Shown: piece by piece, positions 17,617-28,534 of the stretch
Numbering within the stretch: position 1 is the stretch's first letter
Layout of the letters: every line of letters starts with the position of its first letter
Assembly: GCF_022271405.1 (NCBI RefSeq)
Contig: NZ_JAJNAL010000007.1
Coordinates: 98,995 to 162,994 of the forward strand
Source: Rhodopseudomonas infernalis
GTDB lineage: Bacteria; Pseudomonadota; Alphaproteobacteria; Rhizobiales; Xanthobacteraceae
Length of the DNA: 64,000 nt
Direction of reading: 5' to 3'
Notes under the pieces: model-generated
Database searches by the model: none
What the model was told of the DNA's origin: nothing
The model's input: the letters and a program-made list of their open reading frames with translations, nothing else
Program-made: the position numbers and the translations under genes

Positions 17617-18795
17617 ATGGACCTGATTTCCACCACCGAGCAGCTCGCCAGCGCCTGCGCCCGCCTCGCCGCCTTCCCGGTCATCACCGTCGACACCGAG
17701 TTTTTGCGCGAGACCACCTACTACCCGCTGCTCTGCGTGGTGCAGCTGGCCAGCGCAGACGAAGCCGTCGTGGTCGATACGCTCGCCCCCGGCATCGACC
17801 TGACGCCGTTCTTCGATCTGATGTCGAACGAGAACGTGCTCAAGGTCTTCCACGCGGCGCGCCAGGACATCGAAATCGTCTGGCACCGCGCCGGCATCGT
17901 GCCGCATCCGATCTTCGACACCCAGGTCGCCGCCATGGTGCTGGGCTATGGCGACAGCATCGCCTACGACCAGCTGGTCGAGCGCATCACCGGCCATCGC
18001 CCGGACAAGACCCACCGGTTCACCGACTGGTCGCGCCGCCCGCTGACCGACGAGCAGCTGCACTACGCGGTCTCCGACGTCACCCATCTGCGCGACGTGT
18101 TCGCCGCGTTGGACGCGGACTTGAAGAAGCGCGGCCGCAGCGACTGGGTCAGCGAGGAAATGGAAGTCCTGACCTCGCCGAAAACCTACGACTTCGATCC
18201 GGGCAGCGCCTGGGAGCGGCTCAAGACCCGCGTGCGCAAGCCGAAAGAGCTGGCCGTCCTGATGGAAGTGGCCGCCTGGCGCGAGCAGGAAGCGCAGACC
18301 CGCGACGTGCCGCGCTCGCGCGTGCTCAAGGACGACGCGCTCGGCGACATCGCCACCCACGCCCCGACGTCGCTGGAGCGGCTCGCGACGCTGCGTTCGC
18401 TGCCCAAGGGCTTCGACCGCTCCAAATGGGGATCGGACATCGTCGCCGCGGTCCAGCGTGGCCTCGCGCGCGATCCGGCGACCCTGCCGAAGATCGACAA
18501 GCCGCGGAATAACTCCAACGGCGCCGCGATCGTTGAACTGCTCAAGGTGCTGCTGCGGATGACCTCGGAGCGCCACGCCGTCGCCGCCAAAGTGATCGCG
18601 ACCGTCGACGATCTCGAACAGATCGCCGCCGACGACAAGGCCGAAGTCGGCGCGCTGCGCGGCTGGCGGCGTGAGCTGTTCGGCGACTCCGCGCTGGCCC
18701 TGAAGCATGGCCGCCTGGCGCTGGCGATCGAGAAAGGCCGAGTCACCCAGGTCGACCGCACCGCAAACGTGACGGGGCCAAGCGCCGATCGATGA
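17617..18795 (+). CDS. rnd: Ribonuclease D
   Basis: The 392-residue product has the DEDD 3'-exonuclease domain. Exo I is V-D-T-E-F-L with D26 and E28, Exo II is H-A-A-R-Q-D-I-E with D84, and Exo III is the [10 protein letters not shown] segment near 150. An HRDC domain follows at about 208-288. It trims tRNA and other RNA 3' ends. The last 4 bp overlap the next gene (ATGA), so translation is probably coupled. Confidence 0.95.
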   Translation: MDLISTTEQLASACARLAAFPVITVDTEFLRETTYYPLLCVVQLASADEAVVVDTLAPGIDLTPFFDLMSNENVLKVFHAARQDIEIVWHRAGIVPHPIFDTQVAAMVLGYGDSIAYDQLVERITGHRPDKTHRFTDWSRRPLTDEQLHYAVSDVTHLRDVFAALDADLKKRGRSDWVSEEMEVLTSPKTYDFDPGSAWERLKTRVRKPKELAVLMEVAAWREQEAQTRDVPRSRVLKDDALGDIATHAPTSLERLATLRSLPKGFDRSKWGSDIVAAVQRGLARDPATLPKIDKPRNNSNGAAIVELLKVLLRMTSERHAVAAKVIATVDDLEQIAADDKAEVGALRGWRRELFGDSALALKHGRLALAIEKGRVTQVDRTANVTGPSADR

Positions 18796-19715
18796 TCGTT
18801 CGAGCGCAGCCCAATCTGTTTCAACTCTTCTTCCTGGTTCGCGGTTCGGTGGTGCAGCGGATCTATCCGCAGGCGCTGTTCATCGCCGGCCTGTCGATCG
18901 TGGTGGTGTGGGCGCATCACGCCTATCCGGGCCTGGTCTCGGACTTCAACAGCGCGCCGTTCGCCGTGCTCGGCATCGCTCTGTCGATCTTCATGGGTTT
19001 CCGCAACAACGCCTGCTACGACCGCTGGTGGGAAGCGCGGCGCCACTGGGGTGAACTGATCTGCCTCAGCCGCACCTTGTCGCGGCAGACGCTTCTGCTG
19101 ACCGAATGCGACAGCGACGGCCGCGCCGCGCGGACCGCTCTGCTCACCCTGGCGATCGCCTTCGCCCAGGCGCTGGTGCTGCATCTGCGCCCTGGCAGCG
19201 ACGTCGGCAAAGTCACTCGCCATCTGTCGCCGGAGCTGCTCGCCCGCTACCGGGCCAGCCGCAACGCCCCCGAGGTGCTGCTCGCGGCGATGCAGGCCGA
19301 GCTTGTCGCGCTGCATCGCGACGGCAGGCTTCGCGACATTCCGTTTCAGATGCTGGACCGGACCATCGGGCAAATGGCGATGGTGCAGGCCGCGTGCGAA
19401 CGCATCCGCTCGACGCCCGTGCCGTTCGGCTACACGCTGCTGCTGCACCGGACGGCTTATGTGTTCTGCCTGCTGCTTCCGTTCGGCTTCGCCAACACGC
19501 TGGGCTGGCTCACGCCCTTCGCGACGGCGCTCGCCGCCTACACGTTCTTCGGCCTCGATGCGCTGGGCTCGGAGCTCGAGGAGCCGTTCGGGCAGTTGCC
19601 CAACGATCTTCCGATCGCCGCGCTCGCGGACACGATCGAAATCAATCTGCGCGAGGCTCTCGGCGAAACCGAGCTGCCGCCGCTGCCGGCCCCGGTCGAC
19701 TACATTCTGGTCTGA
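18792..19715 (+). CDS. Bestrophin-like channel (UPF0187, YneE)
   Basis: The 307-residue membrane protein has early [11 protein letters not shown] and [21 protein letters not shown], the hallmark of bacterial bestrophin homologues. Two N-terminal and two late transmembrane helices (about 25-65 and 215-255) are visible. The [15 protein letters not shown] motif precedes P-I-A-A-L-A. Relatives form pentameric ion channels. It overlaps rnd by 4 bp. Confidence 0.9.
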   Translation: MIVRAQPNLFQLFFLVRGSVVQRIYPQALFIAGLSIVVVWAHHAYPGLVSDFNSAPFAVLGIALSIFMGFRNNACYDRWWEARRHWGELICLSRTLSRQTLLLTECDSDGRAARTALLTLAIAFAQALVLHLRPGSDVGKVTRHLSPELLARYRASRNAPEVLLAAMQAELVALHRDGRLRDIPFQMLDRTIGQMAMVQAACERIRSTPVPFGYTLLLHRTAYVFCLLLPFGFANTLGWLTPFATALAAYTFFGLDALGSELEEPFGQLPNDLPIAALADTIEINLREALGETELPPLPAPVDYILV

Positions 19716-19730
19716 CGTCCGGGCGCGACC

Positions 19731-21236
19731 TCAGCGCCGAACGATACTTCCCGTTCGCCCGACCATGCGGGCGAGCTGCTTGAAGCGACTGCCGACGCGG
19801 TCGGCGACGAGGTCGACCAGCCGGTGCTCGAAGACCAGCAACAGCTTGCGCTCGCTGGTGCGGAATTGCGTCGCCGGCAGCACGCCGGGCCGTGCCGCAC
19901 TGATCAGATGCGCGACGCGGAAGGCCGCGCCGAGCAGCCGCGCCCGCTCGTCCATCGCCTGCGTGACCAGCTCGCGCACCGCGGTCGGTGGTTCGTTCTG
20001 TTCGCTGAAGCCGGCGTAGCGATAGAACACCGACAGCGCCATAAAGGCGCGCTCCTCATGGGTGACGTCGCCGAAATTGCCGTTGGTGATCAGCGACAGC
20101 GTCTGCTCGCCGCGGTGATCGGGATGCACCCGCCAACCGATATCCGACATCAGGCAGGCGGCGTGACGCAGCCGGCGCTCGCCTTCGATCTCGCGCACCT
20201 TGGCAATCCGGAACAGCCGGTCGGTCCAGTCGATCAGCTCTTCGGCATGACGAGCCGAGCGCGACAGCAGCTTGTTGAGGTCCTGTGCGGCACAGATCAG
20301 GCCGTCTTTGGCGCGCTCAGCGGCGGGCAGCTGTTCGAACAGCAGCCCCTCGCGGACACCGTAGGTCGAGAACACGATGGTCTTCGGCTTCGCCACCTCG
20401 ATGACGAATTCGAGCACGAGCGCCGCATAGGCGAGCAGCGGCCGCCGCGCGTCGGCGACAAGATCAAGGTCGGCGAGCTGATTAGCTGCCACCAACGCAC
20501 GCAGCCGACGCGCGAAGCGGAGCGCTTCAGCCGCAGGGATCGCGTAGCCGTGCATCACCTTGAGCTGATAGCCGCTCTGCGCAATGTGGATCCGCGCCAG
20601 CGCACGCCAGGTGCCGCCGACCGCGTAGAACGACCGCCCCCGCGCCGCCTTCAGCGGCAGCGCGCCGGCCAGCGCCTCCTTGGCGATCTTCTCGGCGCGC
20701 TTCAGCGACTTTTGCGAAGCGTCCTGCAACGCCAGGCTGCCGAGTGGCAGCGTCACACCCTTGCGAACCTGGTTGCCGCGAACGTCGATCAGCTCGAGCG
20801 AACCGCCGCCGAGATCGCCGACGATGCCGTTCGGCTTATGAACACCGGAGATCACGCCGAGCGCCGAGAGCTTGGCCTCGCGCGGGCCCGACAGGATCTC
20901 GATCGAGACGCCGCAGATTCGCTCCGCGGCGGCGATGAAGTCCGGCCCGTTGCTGGCGTCGCGGCAGGCGGCCGTGGCGATGGCGGACACCCGGCCGACC
21001 TTCATGACCCGGATCAGCGCACGAAACCGGCGCAGCGCGGTCAACGCCTTGTCGACGGCGTCGGGCGCCAGCAGCCCGGTGCTCTGCACTTCACGGCCGA
21101 GGCCGCACAGCGCCTTTTCGTTGAACACCGTGATCAGGTTGCGCGCCAGCGCCTCGTAGACCACGAGACGCACGGAATTCGAGCCGATGTCGATCACGGC
21201 GACGCTGGTGTCGCGCTTCAGCGCCCGCTTATTCAA
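19731..21236 (-). CDS. ppx: Exopolyphosphatase/guanosine pentaphosphatase (Ppx/GppA)
   Basis: The 501-residue sugar-kinase-fold protein begins with D-I-G-S-N-S-V-R-L-V (about 16-25). It continues with A-T-A-A-C-R-D-A, L-S-G-P-R-E-A-K and the second phosphate loop G-D-L-G-G-G-S-L-E-L, all Ppx/GppA marks. A helical HD-like C-terminal domain includes R-L-R-H-A-A-C-L-M-S-D-I-G-W. It removes terminal phosphates from polyphosphate or converts pppGpp to ppGpp; the two roles cannot be separated here. It begins 12 bp after ppk. Confidence 0.93.
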   Translation of the reverse strand: MNKRALKRDTSVAVIDIGSNSVRLVVYEALARNLITVFNEKALCGLGREVQSTGLLAPDAVDKALTALRRFRALIRVMKVGRVSAIATAACRDASNGPDFIAAAERICGVSIEILSGPREAKLSALGVISGVHKPNGIVGDLGGGSLELIDVRGNQVRKGVTLPLGSLALQDASQKSLKRAEKIAKEALAGALPLKAARGRSFYAVGGTWRALARIHIAQSGYQLKVMHGYAIPAAEALRFARRLRALVAANQLADLDLVADARRPLLAYAALVLEFVIEVAKPKTIVFSTYGVREGLLFEQLPAAERAKDGLICAAQDLNKLLSRSARHAEELIDWTDRLFRIAKVREIEGERRLRHAACLMSDIGWRVHPDHRGEQTLSLITNGNFGDVTHEERAFMALSVFYRYAGFSEQNEPPTAVRELVTQAMDERARLLGAAFRVAHLISAARPGVLPATQFRTSERKLLLVFEHRLVDLVADRVGSRFKQLARMVGRTGSIVRR

Positions 21237-21248
21237 CGTCGCTCTTCC

Positions 21249-23450
21249 TCAAGCGGACGTGTTGCGCTCCGACCGGCGCGTGAGGCGCCGGGGCGAAGAT
21301 TCCTTGAGCGACTTTCCACGGCCGGACAGACTCGGATTTGTCATGAAGTAATTGTGGACGTTGAAGGGCTCCTCGCCCTTGGCAATCTTCATACGCGTCG
21401 ATGATCCGTCCGGCAACAACCGCCAGCTCTGCTCGGTATCCTTCAGGTTCGCCACCATGATCTGCTCCAGCACCTGCTGGTGCACGGTCGGGTTCTGCAG
21501 CGGGCACAGAATCTCGACGCGGCGGTCGAGATTGCGCGGCATCATGTCGGCGGACGAGATGTAGACCGACGCCTTCGCGCTCGGCAGGCCGTGGCCGTTG
21601 CCGAAGCAATAGACGCGGCCGTGTTCCAGGAAGCGGCCGATGATCGATTTGACCCGGATGTTCTCCGACAGGCCGGGCACGCCCGGACGCAGACAGCAGA
21701 TGCCGCGAACAACCAGGTCGACCGAGACGCCGGCACGCGACGCTTCATACAGCGCGTCGATGATCTCCGGATCGACCAGCGCGTTCATTTTCAGCCAGAT
21801 CGCCGCGGGCTTGCCGTGGCGGGCGAACGCCGTTTCGCCCTCGATATGCTCGATCATCCGCTTCCGCAGCGTCAGAGGCGAGACCGCCATCTTCTCGATG
21901 TCGCTCGGCTCGGCGTAGCCGGTGATGTAGTTGAACACCCGTGCGGCATCCCGGCCGATGATCGGGTCCGACGTGAAGTACGACAAGTCCGTGTAAATAC
22001 GCGCCGTGACCGGATGGTAGTTGCCGGTGCCGGTGTGGACATAGGTGGTCAGGCTGCCGCCCTCGCGGCGGACCACCAGCGACAGCTTGGCGTGGGTCTT
22101 GAGCTGCAGGAAGCCGTACACCACCTGCACGCCGGCGCGCTCGAGATCGCGCGCCCAGCGGATATTCGCTTCTTCGTCGAACCGTGCTTTGAGCTCGACC
22201 AATGCGGTGACCGACTTGCCGGCCTCGGCGGCTTCGGCGAGCGCACGCACGATCGGCGAGTTGTTCGAGGTGCGGTACAGCGTCTGCTTGATCGCGACCA
22301 CATCCGGATCGCGTGTCGCCTGCTGCAGGAACTGCACTACGACGTCGAACGATTCGTAGGGGTGGTGAACGATCAGGTCTTTCTGGCGGATCGCCGCGAA
22401 GATGTCGCCGCCGTGCTCGCGCACGCGCTCCGGATGGCGTGGCACGTAAGGCGGGAATTCGAGGTCGGGACGATCGACGCGGGTCAGCTGCGACAGCTCG
22501 TTCATCGCCAGCACGCCGTCGACCAGCAGCACTTCGTCGTCCGATGTCGTCAGCGCACGCTGCACGAAGGCGCGCAGCTCCTCCGGCATGGTGGCATCGA
22601 CTTCGAGCCGGATCACCGAGCCGCGGCGGCGGCGCTTCAAGGCGGTCTCGAACAGCCGGACGAGGTCCTCGGCCTCTTCTTCGATTTCGAGTTCGCTGTC
22701 GCGGATTACCCGGAAAGAGCCCTGCCCCTTGACCAGATAACCTGGAAACAGCCGACCGATGAACAGCGAGGTCGCCTGCTCCAGCGTGATCAGCCGGACC
22801 GACTGGTCCTTGCCGTTCGGCGGCAGGCGAATGAAACGGTCGATCTTGCCCGGCATGCGGATCAGCGCGTTCATCGCCCGGCCATCGGTCACGCGCGCCA
22901 GCTGCAGCCCGATGGTGAAGCCGAGGCTGGGGATGAACGGAAACGGGTGTGCCGGATCGATCGCCAGCGGCGTCAGCAGCGGGAAGATATTGTGGAGGAA
23001 ATGGTCCTCGATCCAGGCGCGCTCGGACTTGCTGCAGTCGCGGCCGTCGAGCAGCAAGATGCCGTTCTCGGCCAGCACGCCGCGCAGGTCACGCCAGATC
23101 GCCTGCTGATCGGCGGCGAGTCGTGACACCGCCTCGTTGATAAGCACCAGTTGCTCGGCCGGGGTTAGCCCATCGGGGCTGCGCGCTGTGATGCCTTCGC
23201 GAACCTGCGCCTTGATGCCCGCGACGCGGACCATGAAGAATTCATCAAGGTTGTTTGCAGAAATTGACAGAAATCGAACGCGTTCGAGCACCGGATGGAG
23301 CGGGTTGACCGACTCTTCCAACACGCGACGGTTGAAATGCAGCCACGACAGTTCTCGATTGATGAATCGCTCCGGGCCCGCCGCGACGACTGAGGCCGGC
23401 TCGGCCTCACCCTTTTTCTCTTCGATGACAATGACTTGGTCGGAATCCAT
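21249..23450 (-). CDS. ppk: Polyphosphate kinase 1
   Basis: I start at the ATG at 23450 ([13 protein letters not shown]), giving 733 residues; an in-frame ATG at 23534 would add 28 unlikely residues. PPK1 marks are [18 protein letters not shown] near 30-48, [17 protein letters not shown], and K-Q-T-L-Y-R-T. The catalytic His region is [10 protein letters not shown]. The C-terminal PLD-like domains hold G-R-F-L-E-H-G-R. The enzyme makes long-chain polyphosphate from ATP. With ppx it forms a synthesis/degradation pair. Confidence 0.96.
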   Translation of the reverse strand: MDSDQVIVIEEKKGEAEPASVVAAGPERFINRELSWLHFNRRVLEESVNPLHPVLERVRFLSISANNLDEFFMVRVAGIKAQVREGITARSPDGLTPAEQLVLINEAVSRLAADQQAIWRDLRGVLAENGILLLDGRDCSKSERAWIEDHFLHNIFPLLTPLAIDPAHPFPFIPSLGFTIGLQLARVTDGRAMNALIRMPGKIDRFIRLPPNGKDQSVRLITLEQATSLFIGRLFPGYLVKGQGSFRVIRDSELEIEEEAEDLVRLFETALKRRRRGSVIRLEVDATMPEELRAFVQRALTTSDDEVLLVDGVLAMNELSQLTRVDRPDLEFPPYVPRHPERVREHGGDIFAAIRQKDLIVHHPYESFDVVVQFLQQATRDPDVVAIKQTLYRTSNNSPIVRALAEAAEAGKSVTALVELKARFDEEANIRWARDLERAGVQVVYGFLQLKTHAKLSLVVRREGGSLTTYVHTGTGNYHPVTARIYTDLSYFTSDPIIGRDAARVFNYITGYAEPSDIEKMAVSPLTLRKRMIEHIEGETAFARHGKPAAIWLKMNALVDPEIIDALYEASRAGVSVDLVVRGICCLRPGVPGLSENIRVKSIIGRFLEHGRVYCFGNGHGLPSAKASVYISSADMMPRNLDRRVEILCPLQNPTVHQQVLEQIMVANLKDTEQSWRLLPDGSSTRMKIAKGEEPFNVHNYFMTNPSLSGRGKSLKESSPRRLTRRSERNTSA

Positions 23451-23607
23451 GAAAATTAGGTCCAGCCTGGTTGGGAAGTGACGTGCCGGTAGGCGGTGCG
23501 GCGAGACAATGCTGCATTCGCAAGACGTTTCCATGACAATGATGGACCAGGCGATCGGGCCGTCAAGCCGAAGCGGCGGCCAGGTTGCCGCAGTGCTGCG
23601 GGCCCGG

Positions 23608-24285
23608 TCAGGCGTCGCGCAGCAGCTCGGCGGCGAGCGCCCGTGTCACCGGCCGACCGAGCCGGAGCGCTTCGGTATCCAGAAGCTCCACCGTGCGCCG
23701 CGCGGCCGCGAAGGAGCGGTCGATCCGCTTGGCCAGATAGCCGACCAGATTGGCGTCGATGCTCATCTGGCGATCGGCACAGAACTTGACGATCAGCGCC
23801 CGAAACAACGCATCGTCGGGTGCCAGCAGATTGACCACCGGCACGGCGCGCAGCCGCGAGCGCAGGTCGCGCAGCTCCGGCGGGAATGCCGACGGCGCCA
23901 GCCGCGCTGTGATCAGAACCGAGGCCTCGTCCTCGCGCGCCAGATTCATCAGATGAAACAGCGCCCGCTCGTCGAAGCTGCCCGGGATCAGGTCTTCGAC
24001 CACCAGCGCACCGGTGGCGAGCTCGCCAGGCACGTCGGCCGGAGTCAAGGCCTGCGCGGAGGTCGAGCGGGCCCCCGCCTGCTCGGCCCAGATCGCCGCC
24101 AGATGGCTCTTGCCGCTGCCCTCGGGGCCGACCAGCAGCATGATGCGATTGGGCCAGTCCGGCCAGCTCTCGATCAGCTTGAGCGCGGCGGTATTCGCCG
24201 TGCCCTCGAGAAAATCCTCGCGCGACAGGCTTTCGGCGTGCGGCAGGTCCAGAGCAAGCTGTCGAGGTTGTACGCGGACTGCCAC
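23608..24285 (-). CDS. hda: DnaA-homologue replication regulator (HdaA type)
   Basis: The 225-residue AAA+ protein resembles DnaA domain III. It has a Q-L-A-L-D-L-P start (clamp-binding-like peptide near the N-terminus), Walker [10 protein letters not shown], a Walker B-like L-V-V-E-D-L, and the sensor region with L-R-S-R-L. No DNA-binding domain IV is present. Hda stimulates ATP hydrolysis on DnaA bound to the clamp, limiting re-initiation. It lies 43 bp after the phosphatidyltransferase gene on the same strand. Confidence 0.9.
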   Translation of the reverse strand: MAVRVQPRQLALDLPHAESLSREDFLEGTANTAALKLIESWPDWPNRIMLLVGPEGSGKSHLAAIWAEQAGARSTSAQALTPADVPGELATGALVVEDLIPGSFDERALFHLMNLAREDEASVLITARLAPSAFPPELRDLRSRLRAVPVVNLLAPDDALFRALIVKFCADRQMSIDANLVGYLAKRIDRSFAAARRTVELLDTEALRLGRPVTRALAAELLRDA

Positions 24286-24328
24286 GGGAAGTGCTCCATG
24301 CCGGCGCTCTGCGCAGCCGGCCGACGCG

Positions 24329-24958
24329 TCAGCGACCAGGTTCGATCGTACTCATGTGCCGCGTCCACTCCACGAGATAGAGGGAGACCGAAACCAAGGT
24401 CAAGACCGTGACCAGTCCCATCAGGATAACGTCGTAGGGCGCGGGCTCGATGCCGAAGCCGAGCGTACCGAGCACCAGCGCCGCGAACCCGACCTGGGCC
24501 ACCGTGTTCAGTTTCGACACCATCAGCGGCTTCATCGGCACCGGCTTGCCGAACAGCCACGACACGATCACGGCGCCGACAATCATGATGTCGCGCGACA
24601 CCACCAGGATCACCAGCCAGCGCGGGATCGCGCCCCAGATCCCGAGTGCGACATAGATCGAGACCAGCAGGGCCTTGTCAGCGAGCGGATCGAGCAACGC
24701 GCCGAGCTCGCTCGCCATGTTGAAGCGCTTGGCCAGGAAGCCGTCGACCGCGTCGCTTACCCCTGCGACGATGAAGATCGCGAAAGCGATTGCCATTTCG
24801 TTCGACGCGATCGCCCAGACAATGACCGGCACCAGCAGGATACGAACAAGCGTAATAATATTCGGAATGCTCACACGACGGTCCCGGCTTGCACCCCAGA
24901 TGCGGCCAAACTCTCGAAGTTTCCACGGCACCCGGGGCCGGTTGTCTACATAGACCAT
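24329..24958 (-). CDS. CDP-alcohol phosphatidyltransferase (PgsA/cardiolipin-synthase like)
   Basis: The 209-residue membrane enzyme carries the family signature D-A-V-D-G-x2-A-K-R-x8-G-x3-D-x3-D from about 70 to 92. It has about five transmembrane helices. Members swap CMP of CDP-diacylglycerol for an alcohol such as glycerol-3-phosphate or phosphatidylglycerol in the inner membrane. The substrate cannot be fixed by eye; PgsA is most likely from length. Here it precedes hda, where several relatives carry another membrane gene. Confidence 0.88.
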   Translation of the reverse strand: MVYVDNRPRVPWKLREFGRIWGASRDRRVSIPNIITLVRILLVPVIVWAIASNEMAIAFAIFIVAGVSDAVDGFLAKRFNMASELGALLDPLADKALLVSIYVALGIWGAIPRWLVILVVSRDIMIVGAVIVSWLFGKPVPMKPLMVSKLNTVAQVGFAALVLGTLGFGIEPAPYDVILMGLVTVLTLVSVSLYLVEWTRHMSTIEPGR

Positions 24959-25138
24959 GCAGGGTCACCTTGCGAGCCATTGCGCGCCGGCGAAATCCGA
25001 CGTAACCACCCCAAACTATCGCCCGGGCGCGGACAAGCGGGACTTAGGTCTAGCGCAACCGGCGGAAACCATCGGCGGCGGCTTGATGCCGGGCGGCACG
25101 CTTGCCCCGCGCAGCGCCTTTTTCTGCAGGAGCCGGCC

Positions 25139-26212
25139 ATGACCGAGCGCAAGCACGGCCTTACCTATGCCGATTCCGGCGTCGATATCGACGCGGGAAA
25201 TCGTCTCGTCGACCTGATCAAGCCGATGGTGCGGGCGACCGCGCGCGCCGGCGCCGATTCCGAGATCGGAGGCTTCGGCGGCTTGTTCGATCTGAAGGCG
25301 GCGGGGTTCAAGGACCCGGTGCTGGTAGCGGCCACCGACGGCGTCGGCACCAAGGTCAAGGTCGCGATCGAGGCCAAGCTGCACGCCGGGATCGGCATTG
25401 ATCTGGTGGCGATGTCGGTCAACGACCTCGTCGTCCAGGGCGCGGAGCCGCTGTTCTTTCTCGACTACTTCGCCTGCGGCAAGCTCGATCCGGAAGCGAC
25501 CGCCGAGATCATCGCCGGCGTCGCCGAAGGCTGCCGTGAATCCGGCTGCGCGCTGATCGGCGGCGAGACCGCCGAGATGCCGGGCCTCTACAAGGACGGC
25601 GATTACGACCTCGCCGGTTTCGCGGTCGGTGCAGCCGAACGCGGCACGCTGCTGCCCTCGCGCGACATCGCCGAAGGCGACGCGGTGATCGGCCTCGCCT
25701 CCTCCGGCGTCCATTCCAACGGCTTTTCGCTGGTCCGCAAGATCGTCGAAAAGTCCGGCCTGGGTTACGACGCGCAGGCGCCTTTCTCACCGGTGATGAC
25801 GCTGGGCGGCGCGCTGCTGGCGCCGACCAGGCTGTATGTGAAGTCGTGCCTGCACGCGATCCGCACCACCGGTGCGATCAAGGGCCTGGCGCATATCACC
25901 GGCGGCGGCTTCACCGACAACATTCCGCGGGTGCTGCCGAAGCATCTCGGCGTCGGCATCGACCTGCCGCGGCTGCCGGTGCTCCCGGTGTTCAAGTGGC
26001 TCGCCGAACAAGGCGATATCGCCGAACTCGAACTGCTGCGCACCTTCAACTGCGGCATCGGTATGATCGCGATCGTCAAGGCCGACGCCGTCGAGGCCGT
26101 CACCGAGGCGCTCACCAGCACCGGTGAGAGCGTCCACCTGCTCGGCCAGGTGATCGCCGCCCAGGGCGAACACCGCGTCGTGTACGACGGCCACCTCGAT
26201 CTGTCCTGGTAA
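25139..26212 (+). CDS. purM: Phosphoribosylformylglycinamidine cyclo-ligase (AIR synthetase)
   Basis: The ATG at 25139 follows AGGAGCC and gives 357 residues starting [18 protein letters not shown]. PurM marks are [51 protein letters not shown] and [10 protein letters not shown]. It closes the imidazole ring in purine synthesis. purN starts 4 bp after its stop, an obvious operon. Confidence 0.97.
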   Translation: MTERKHGLTYADSGVDIDAGNRLVDLIKPMVRATARAGADSEIGGFGGLFDLKAAGFKDPVLVAATDGVGTKVKVAIEAKLHAGIGIDLVAMSVNDLVVQGAEPLFFLDYFACGKLDPEATAEIIAGVAEGCRESGCALIGGETAEMPGLYKDGDYDLAGFAVGAAERGTLLPSRDIAEGDAVIGLASSGVHSNGFSLVRKIVEKSGLGYDAQAPFSPVMTLGGALLAPTRLYVKSCLHAIRTTGAIKGLAHITGGGFTDNIPRVLPKHLGVGIDLPRLPVLPVFKWLAEQGDIAELELLRTFNCGIGMIAIVKADAVEAVTEALTSTGESVHLLGQVIAAQGEHRVVYDGHLDLSW

Positions 26213-26216
26213 TCCG

Positions 26217-26867
26217 GTGAGCAAGCGTCGCGTCGCCATCCTCATTTCCGGGCGCGGGTCGAACATGGCCGCGCTGATCGAAGCCGCCGCGGAAGACGGG
26301 TTTCCGGCCGAGATCGCCGTCGTGATCTCGAACACAGCGAGCGCCGGCGGTCTGGCGATCGCGCAGCGCAGCGGCATCGAAACGCTGGTGATCGAGAGCA
26401 AGCCGTTCGGCAAGGATCGCGCTGGCTTCGAAGCCGTGCTGCAGGGCGCGCTCGACCAGCGCGGCATCGAGCTGATCTGCCTCGGCGGATTCATGCGGCT
26501 GTTCACCGCTGACTTCGTAAATCACTGGAGCGGACGGATGCTGAACATCCATCCGTCGCTGCTACCGTCGTTTCCCGGCCTCGATCCGCACGGCCAGGCG
26601 TTGCGCGCCGGGGTGAAGATCTCCGGCGCCACAGTGCATTTCGTCATCGCCGAGACCGACGCCGGTCCGATCGTCATGCAGGGCGCGGTGCCGGTGCATG
26701 ACGACGACACCACGGACGAACTGGCCGCACGCGTACTCGCCGTCGAGCACCGGATCTATCCGAAAGCACTCGAGCTCGTCGCATCCGGCCGAACGCGTTT
26801 CGAGGGCGACCTCTGCAAATCGACGTCGAACACCATCACCGATCAAGCATTGATCGTTCCGGTGTAA
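26217..26867 (+). CDS. purN: Phosphoribosylglycinamide formyltransferase
   Basis: It starts with GTG at 26217, 4 bp after purM, so translation is coupled. The 216-residue product has I-S-G-R-G-S-N-M near the N-terminus, then the catalytic stretch M-L-N-I-H-P-S-L-L-P-S-F-P-G with Asn and His, and E-T-D-A-G-P-I with the essential Asp. It transfers the formyl group of 10-formyl-tetrahydrofolate to GAR. Confidence 0.96.
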   Translation: MSKRRVAILISGRGSNMAALIEAAAEDGFPAEIAVVISNTASAGGLAIAQRSGIETLVIESKPFGKDRAGFEAVLQGALDQRGIELICLGGFMRLFTADFVNHWSGRMLNIHPSLLPSFPGLDPHGQALRAGVKISGATVHFVIAETDAGPIVMQGAVPVHDDDTTDELAARVLAVEHRIYPKALELVASGRTRFEGDLCKSTSNTITDQALIVPV

Positions 26868-26924
26868 CGCGAGCACGTTGGGCAGATCGCGTCCTGAGCT
26901 GCGGTCCGCTCAGCAGCCGAGCTG

Positions 26925-27128
26925 TCAGGTCACCTTCAAATTCTCAGCCGATGCCTTGCCACGGTTTTCGACGAGTTCGTACTCGACCGTCTGATTTTCA
27001 TTCAGGGTGCTGAGTCCGGCGCGCTCGACGGCCGAGATATGGACGAATACATCCTTGTCGCCGGTGCTCGGCCGGATGAAGCCGTACCCCTTGGTCGGGT
27101 TGAACCATTTGACGGTGCCCTTCTGCAT
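26925..27128 (-). CDS. Cold-shock-domain protein (CspA family)
   Basis: The ATG at 27128 gives a 67-residue protein with GGAGA about 10 nt upstream; an in-frame extension to 27182 is not needed. RNP1 K-G-Y-G-F-I and RNP2 V-F-V-H-I-S are present and the length is typical. It should bind single-stranded RNA or DNA as an RNA chaperone. It ends 57 bp after the convergent purN. Any cold regulation would lie in the long leader between 27129 and about 27250. Confidence 0.95.
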   Translation of the reverse strand: MQKGTVKWFNPTKGYGFIRPSTGDKDVFVHISAVERAGLSTLNENQTVEYELVENRGKASAENLKVT

Positions 27129-27668
27129 CGGCTGTCTCCTGTCTGGACATAAAAAAAGACGCGGCCGCGATCTGCGTGCCACGCCACAAACGGCGATCCC
27201 GAGGCCTGCCGACGTTTGGTCTCAGACTTCGAAGTCCCAGATTTCCAAGCTTCCAAGTCGCGAAACATCGACGTCAAATGGGCCCAACCCGATTGCGCAT
27301 GAATTGCAACACGATTTTTCAAGCTTAGCAAGCCTTGCGAGTGCTGCAGAAATAAGCGCCGCATAGTTGCGTCGCTTAGTTGAACTGATCACTTGATCGG
27401 CGCTGACAACTTGTTGCTTTGCGGCGAGCCGCAAAGCCGATCAATTTAGAGCCGTTCTGATCGAAAAACAGGCGCGGCGGCCTGATGCTTCAAAACACCC
27501 AAGATGGGTGCAGCGCCGCATGTGGACAGGTTCCATTGCATGCGACAATTTTGAACACTCGCTACGATGTTCATGCACCGTACAGTTGACTACTGTCCGC
27601 GCTGAATCGGCTGAGCCGGTTCCCCTTCGCCCCACCACTCACCCGCGCGCAAGGAGACCGTTCTGATC
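27129..27668. other. 540-bp divergent intergenic region (csp / Crp-Fnr regulator)
   Basis: No gene is convincing. The region is AT-richer than average. It holds a 22-bp palindrome at 27416-27437 (GCTTTGCGGC, GA, GCCGCAAAGC). A small dyad lies at 27582-27596 (ACAGT, 5-nt spacer, ACTGT) about 73 bp before the regulator start, a candidate operator. Promoters for both flanking genes should be here. Confidence 0.5.
27416..27437. repeat. Perfect 22-bp palindrome
   Basis: Ten-bp arms (27416-27425 and 27428-27437) are separated by GA. There is no T-run, so it looks more like a protein site or cruciform than a terminator. Confidence 0.6.
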
Positions 27669-28448
27669 GTGTCCAGCGAAATCAACAATGCCCCCATCCC
27701 GGTGAAGAACCGCGTTCTTGCGCAGCTCGCTCCGGATGACCTGCTCGCCCTGCAACCGATGCTGCGGCCGATCGATTTCCGAGGGCGCGCGGTGCTGCAG
27801 GAAGCCAACCGTCGCATCGAACACGTCCACTTCATCGAGCAGGGCTTGGTGTCCCAAGTCGCCGGCAGCCGTACCGATTACGTCGAGACTGCGATGGTCG
27901 GCGTATTCGGATACGTGGGCGTGCCCGTCGTGCTCGGGAACCCCATCGCGTCGCAACGCTCGATCGCTTCCATGCCGGGAACCGCGCTGCGCATCTCGGC
28001 AGAAGACCTCACGGCCGTACTCGCGGATCGACCGCACATCCGCGAGCACCTGCTGCGCTACGTTCAGGCGCTGATCGCGCAGAACACTCAGAGCGTGCTG
28101 TGCGCCGCACGACACGAGATCAATCAGCGACTGGCGCGCTGGCTGCTTCTGGCTAACGACCGCATCCAGACCGACGTCCTGCACATCACCCACGAGCTGC
28201 TCGCCGCCAGCCTCGGGGTGCGCCGCGCCAGCATCACCAACGCGCTGCTGCAGTTCGAGGCAGAGGGGCTGGTGCAGAAAACCCGCGGCGCAGTCCGCGT
28301 CACGGACCGCGCTGGCCTCGAAGGCCGCGCCTGCGATTGCTATGGCGTCGTGCGCGACGCCTATGCGTGGACGCAGACGACGCATGACGGGCACGCCCAT
28401 GACGGCTGCAGCCACAGCCACGATGAGATCATCGCCGGCACGGCCTGA
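27669..28448 (+). CDS. Crp/Fnr-family regulator with His-rich C-terminal tail
   Basis: The product starts at GTG 27669 and is 259 residues long. A cyclic-nucleotide-binding-like beta roll spans about 15-115, a dimer helix about 118-150, and a winged helix-turn-helix about 150-215 (recognition segment S-L-G-V-R-R-A-S-I-T-N-A-L). The FNR E-x2-S-R recognition motif and N-terminal iron-sulfur cysteines are absent, so it is neither FNR nor FixK. A C-D-C pair (222-224) is followed by a tail at 236-259 with five histidines (239, 242, 244, 249, 251) and Cys 247. The tail could bind a metal, but that is inference. Confidence 0.9.
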   Translation: MSSEINNAPIPVKNRVLAQLAPDDLLALQPMLRPIDFRGRAVLQEANRRIEHVHFIEQGLVSQVAGSRTDYVETAMVGVFGYVGVPVVLGNPIASQRSIASMPGTALRISAEDLTAVLADRPHIREHLLRYVQALIAQNTQSVLCAARHEINQRLARWLLLANDRIQTDVLHITHELLAASLGVRRASITNALLQFEAEGLVQKTRGAVRVTDRAGLEGRACDCYGVVRDAYAWTQTTHDGHAHDGCSHSHDEIIAGTA

Positions 28449-28503
28449 CGATTAGGCCCGCGTCGTCGCCGACGTGGGCCTTCGCAGCCATCGGTGGATC
28501 GCA

Positions 28504-28530
28504 GAAACGCCCGCGCTCGCGGGCGTTTTG
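28504..28530. terminator. Bidirectional terminator between the Crp/Fnr and terC genes
   Basis: CGCCCGCG (28508-28515) pairs with CGCGGGCG (28518-28525), flanked by AAA on the left and TTTT on the right, between convergent genes. Confidence 0.75.
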
Positions 28531-28534
28531 CGTA

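Noticed and set aside
21480..23126. A 548-codon open frame opposite ppk
   Set aside because: Antisense shadow of a well-recognised gene.
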